A stretch of 51,208 nucleotides of DNA, from the NCBI GenBank assembly GCA_019637175.1, contig JAHBWD010000064.1, forward strand, positions 1 to 51,208, in the 5' to 3' direction. The stretch comes from Labilithrix sp. (GTDB lineage Bacteria > Myxococcota_A > Polyangia > Polyangiales > Polyangiaceae). The position numbers were made by a program, and so were the translations under genes. Positions within the stretch are counted from its first letter, which is position 1. Each line of letters begins with the position of its first letter. The notes under the pieces are model-generated. The model was given only the letters and a program-made list of their open reading frames with translations. It did no database searches and was not told where the DNA came from. Shown piece after piece: positions 48,350-51,208 of the stretch.

Positions 48350-49990
48350 TCACTCGGGGAAAGGAACGTCGGGGCCCTTGCGCTTCCAGAGCTGCCACTT
48401 GCCCCTGTCGGAGGAGACGCGGATGCGGTCGGCGACCTCCATGGCCTCTTCGAGCTCTTCTTCCGTCGGCTGCCAGTTGCGAACGAGGACGTACTTGAAG
48501 TTCTGGAAGAGGCGAGGCGTCTTGTACCAGCCCACGGTCGACTGGAGGATCGTCACGGGCGCCGGCATGGGCACCTTGTAGCGGAGCGCCAAGAGGTTGT
48601 GAGGCGAGCGCGCCGTGTCGTAGACGGGCGTGTCGAGCTTGCACATCGCCGCGTACGTCTCGTGCACTTGATGGAGCCCCTCGGTGTTCCAGTTGTAGGG
48701 CTGCACGCCGTTGGTGACGTACGCGATCTCGGCCGGAGGCGGGCACGGGACCGCCATGTCGTGGAGACCGGCGAGCTCTTTCTGGAGGAGCTGGAGGTTC
48801 TTCGCGGTGAAGGAGACGCGGAAGTACGCGTACGCCATGAACGCCGACACGACGAGCGCGTGACGCACCGGCGCGCGCGAGGGCGCGAGCGGATAGACGA
48901 CCAGCGGCAGGAGCCACAGCGCGATGTCGAAGTGCCTGACGGCGACGGTCTGCTGCGAGACCGACCACGGAAGGAAGTGGAACGAAGCGGCGGTGAGCAG
49001 GAACGCGATCTCGGGGGCGGGCAGGCGATCGCGCTTGCGCTGCGAGAGGAGCGCGCCCGCCATGATCACGCCGAGGAACGCCATCACGAGCACGAACTCG
49101 GTGTCGTCGTTCTTGATCTGCCCGAGGATGGTGAACACCATCTGGAGCTTCGCGAGCGCGACGTTGAGCGTCGGGACGAGCGGCACCGGCGGCGCGGCGT
49201 GCGGACCGTAGTGCGTATCGACGTACCAGTACGCGAACGGCAAGAGCGACGGCGTCACCATCGCGAGCGAGCGCAGCCCCGAGAAGAACGCGGCCGCGAG
49301 CGCGCGACGCGGCGAGAACGCGACGTGAGCGGCGAACGCCTGGCCCATCGCCCAGAGCGCGATGAACGCGAGCACGAGCATGAGCCACGCGTGCATGTGG
49401 CCGTGGCCGAGGAAGGTGAGCGTGCAGGCGATCATCGCCGCGCGCATGAAGAACGGAAGGCCGCGCCCCGTCGGATCGACGACGCTGCGGTTCGTCGCGT
49501 CGTGATGCACGCGCCAGAAGAGCCCGACCGAGAGCACGAAGAACGGCGCGGCGATCACGAACGGCAGAAAGCCGCTGTGCGTGTAGACGCGCACGTAGCA
49601 GAGCGGGAACGCGAGGATGGCGCCCCAGAGCGATCGTCGCAGCGCCGCGAGCGCGCCGACGCACGCGACGGGATAGCCGACGAAATAGAAGATGCTGAGC
49701 GCCGTCTTGAATCCGTTGACGGGCCCGAGGAGCGTCACGAACGGAAACGAGAGCGTGTAGAGCAGCGTGTTGCAGTGGAGCGGATTGACCTTGTGATAGA
49801 GCGCCGTGATGTCGGGATCGCCGAGCCACCCTCGCGCGGCGAACGACGCCGACATGAGGTGGTAGTGAAAGTCCTGCCCCGGCCCGATCGGGTTCTGCAT
49901 CATCGTGCGGATCGCGACCATCGCGCCGAGGCTGAACGCGACGAAGAATGGCGCGTTGGCCCACGCGGATCGTGCGTTCGGCGGCGACAT
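48350..49990 (-). CDS. Large polytopic membrane protein (GT-C type)
   Basis: 546 residues from ATG 49990, adopted because TATCGT lies 7 nt upstream. Eleven or so helices. The first outer loop (QNPIGPGQDFHYHLMSASFAARGWLGDPDITALYHKVNPLHCN) has the Asp and His residues expected of a GT-C donor site. Helices continue to about residue 430 with short loops. The soluble C-terminal about 130 residues (PCPPPAEIAYVTNGVQPYNWNTEG, SPHNLLALRYKVPMP, YVLVRNWQPTEEE) lie outside. No family name can be given with confidence. It is the sixth large polytopic protein in the 22-50 kb region and is followed on the same strand by the acyltransferase and GT2. Confidence 0.78.
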   Translation of the reverse strand: MSPPNARSAWANAPFFVAFSLGAMVAIRTMMQNPIGPGQDFHYHLMSASFAARGWLGDPDITALYHKVNPLHCNTLLYTLSFPFVTLLGPVNGFKTALSIFYFVGYPVACVGALAALRRSLWGAILAFPLCYVRVYTHSGFLPFVIAAPFFVLSVGLFWRVHHDATNRSVVDPTGRGLPFFMRAAMIACTLTFLGHGHMHAWLMLVLAFIALWAMGQAFAAHVAFSPRRALAAAFFSGLRSLAMVTPSLLPFAYWYVDTHYGPHAAPPVPLVPTLNVALAKLQMVFTILGQIKNDDTEFVLVMAFLGVIMAGALLSQRKRDRLPAPEIAFLLTAASFHFLPWSVSQQTVAVRHFDIALWLLPLVVYPLAPSRAPVRHALVVSAFMAYAYFRVSFTAKNLQLLQKELAGLHDMAVPCPPPAEIAYVTNGVQPYNWNTEGLHQVHETYAAMCKLDTPVYDTARSPHNLLALRYKVPMPAPVTILQSTVGWYKTPRLFQNFKYVLVRNWQPTEEELEEAMEVADRIRVSSDRGKWQLWKRKGPDVPFPE

Positions 49991-49997
49991 CACGGCC

Positions 49998-50003
49998 ACG
50001 ATA
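49998..50003 (-). promoter_or_regulatory. -10-like hexamer TATCGT, leaderless position
   Basis: On the reverse strand TATCGT lies 7 nt before the ATG of the GT-C gene at 49990, with spacer GGCCGTG and no ribosome site. Confidence 0.4.
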
Positions 50004-50124
50004 CTGCGCCGCGCCCGATTGGGGCGCTTTTCTGCGGGCCCGAGGGGCTGAGGTCGCGCTCCTCTCGACGCGGCGCGGCCGGGCCGCGCTTGACGGGATC
50101 GAACGGGGCGTCGACACTCGAGTA

Positions 50125-51208
50125 GTGCGGGGGTGCGGTCGACGAGACCCAACGGACGAGCGCGCGCGTTCGGTACGGAGAATCGCGTTCGTCGCGGGCG
50201 CGGCGCTGGGCCTCGCGTCGTTCGTTCTCTCCGGCGTCGCCGCGTGCAACGGGTCGATGCGCGCCGATGCGCCGTCAGGCTCCGACGACGCGACGCCGGA
50301 CACGGCCGTCGCTCCCGACGTCGCCGCAGACGCCGACGCGCCTCGCGACGCGGGCGCCGATTCGCTCCCGCCTCAGGCTCTCGGCATGCGCGACGAAGGC
50401 TTCGGCGACGGAGGCGCCGTGGCGCTCGACCTCGGGACCGGCAATAGCGTCTCGCTCACCGTCGAACGCTTGCTCGGTCACGGGGGCAGCGACCCGACCT
50501 TCGCCGTCGAGGGGCTGAGCGGCTACGCGGCGACGATGGGTCAGTTCTTTCTGTATCCGGCGTGGCACTTCCTCGCCCGAGAACCGTCGGGCGGCATTCT
50601 CCTGGTAGGCAACGAGAGTCCGTACGACGGTCGCCTCGGTCTCGAGCTCGCGCATGTCGCCGCCGACGGCGGCGTCGACAATCCAGGCGCCGCGCTGCCT
50701 GGCCGATCCGATTACGGCGCTCGTGGCGTGGCGCTCTCGCGTCGGCCAACGTCCTCGTCGCCGGCGTCGTCAAGGGGCCGCCCGCGCGGCAGTTCGTGCT
50801 TTCGCTTCGCGACGGTGTTCCGGATCCGTCGTTCGGCACGGGCGGGTGGTTTCACTCGACGCTCGGTGACGGCAAGCGCGTCGCGCTCGCCGTCGCGCCT
50901 GACGGGCGCATCTACATCGCCGCGGGGCCGGGGCTTCACGTTCAGCGGCTCATGCCCGACGGCTCCGTCGACCTGAGCTGCGGCACCCTCGGAACCGTGA
51001 CGCACGCGCTCCCGAGCGCTCCCGCCCTCGCCGTGGTCGACCACAGAGGAGCACTGCTCGTCGCGATGGATGAGCAGGACGAGACGGAGACGACGAGCGC
51101 TTCGGTCGTGCGACTCTCTCCGACGGGGTCGCTCGACGGCGCGTTCGCTTCGGGCGGGCGGGCGGCGTTGCCGGCAGCATACGTTCACGGAATCGCGCTC
51201 CAGTCGAC
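50125..51208 (+). pseudogene. Delta-60-repeat lipoprotein, frameshifted and cut by the window end
   Basis: The likely start is GTG 50125. The signal region reads VRRIAFVAGAALGLASFVLSG then VAAC, a lipobox, followed by an Asp/Ala linker (DAPSGSDDATPDTAVAPDVAAD). The first frame has delta-60-type strands (DEGFGDGGAV, PSGGILLVGN, HVAADGGVD) up to about 50736. After that it turns into Arg/Ser-rich non-coding-like sequence and stops at 50976. A second frame opens at about 50735-50742 and continues the same pattern to the edge: ANVLVAGVVKGPPARQFVL, PDPSFGTGG, APDGRIYIAAG, DGAFASGG. The shift equals one lost base near 50731-50742. It may be a true mutation, a programmed event or a sequencing error. 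The protein would be a surface beta-propeller. Confidence 0.72.

Overview
The window is GC-rich (roughly 70% by eye) and almost completely coding. A Ser/Thr kinase with a PEGA-type tail, many lipoproteins with Asp/Ala/Gly-rich linkers after the lipid-anchor cysteine, two ECF sigma factors each coupled to a membrane partner, frequent GTG starts and large glycan genes all point to a myxobacterium (Myxococcota, probably class Polyangia). This is inference from gene content; no rRNA is present. I count 46 protein-coding loci and one tRNA. No gap exceeds 300 bp (largest 14350-14546). I saw no insertion sequence, prophage or CRISPR array.

Layout. 1-2.5 kb: the 5' part of purB, an orphan AAA/STAND-like ATPase and a small OmpA-like protein. 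2.4-7.6 kb: a fatty-acid beta-oxidation operon fadI-fadJ with a TetR/FadR-type palindrome in front, followed by a metallophosphoesterase fused to an HdeD-like membrane domain. 7.7-10.4 kb: a DUF6918-like protein, a lipoprotein metallopeptidase and a PEGA-like membrane protein. 10.4-14.3 kb: a hybrid histidine kinase, a tandem DsbA lipoprotein, and an ECF sigma factor with a Cys-tailed membrane partner. 14.5-19.1 kb: a KASIII-like enzyme, a Ser/Thr kinase, and the alkylation-repair pair Ada/AlkA and Ogt. 19.1-21.9 kb: a kinase/receiver pair and two lipoproteins, then tRNA-Lys(CTT).

22-50 kb is dominated by cell-surface glycan functions: six large polytopic GT-C/YfhO-like proteins, four family-2 glycosyltransferases, a trehalose-synthase-type GT4, asparagine synthetase, two Zn-ribbon methyltransferases and a hexapeptide acyltransferase. 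Interspersed are a haem-c lipoprotein, a ferritin-like lipoprotein, an Uma2 nuclease and a second ECF sigma module. At 39-47 kb a methyltransferase + GT-C cassette occurs twice in opposite orientation around asnB and a polyprenyl-phosphate glycosyltransferase. The window ends in a delta-60-repeat lipoprotein gene that carries a frameshift.

The strongest unlisted signal is regulatory. At least eleven genes have a TANNNT -10-like hexamer only 6-9 nt before the start codon, usually without a Shine-Dalgarno sequence, which predicts leaderless transcription. In addition, all eight convergent protein-gene junctions are separated by 10 bp or less or overlap, leaving no room for ordinary terminators.
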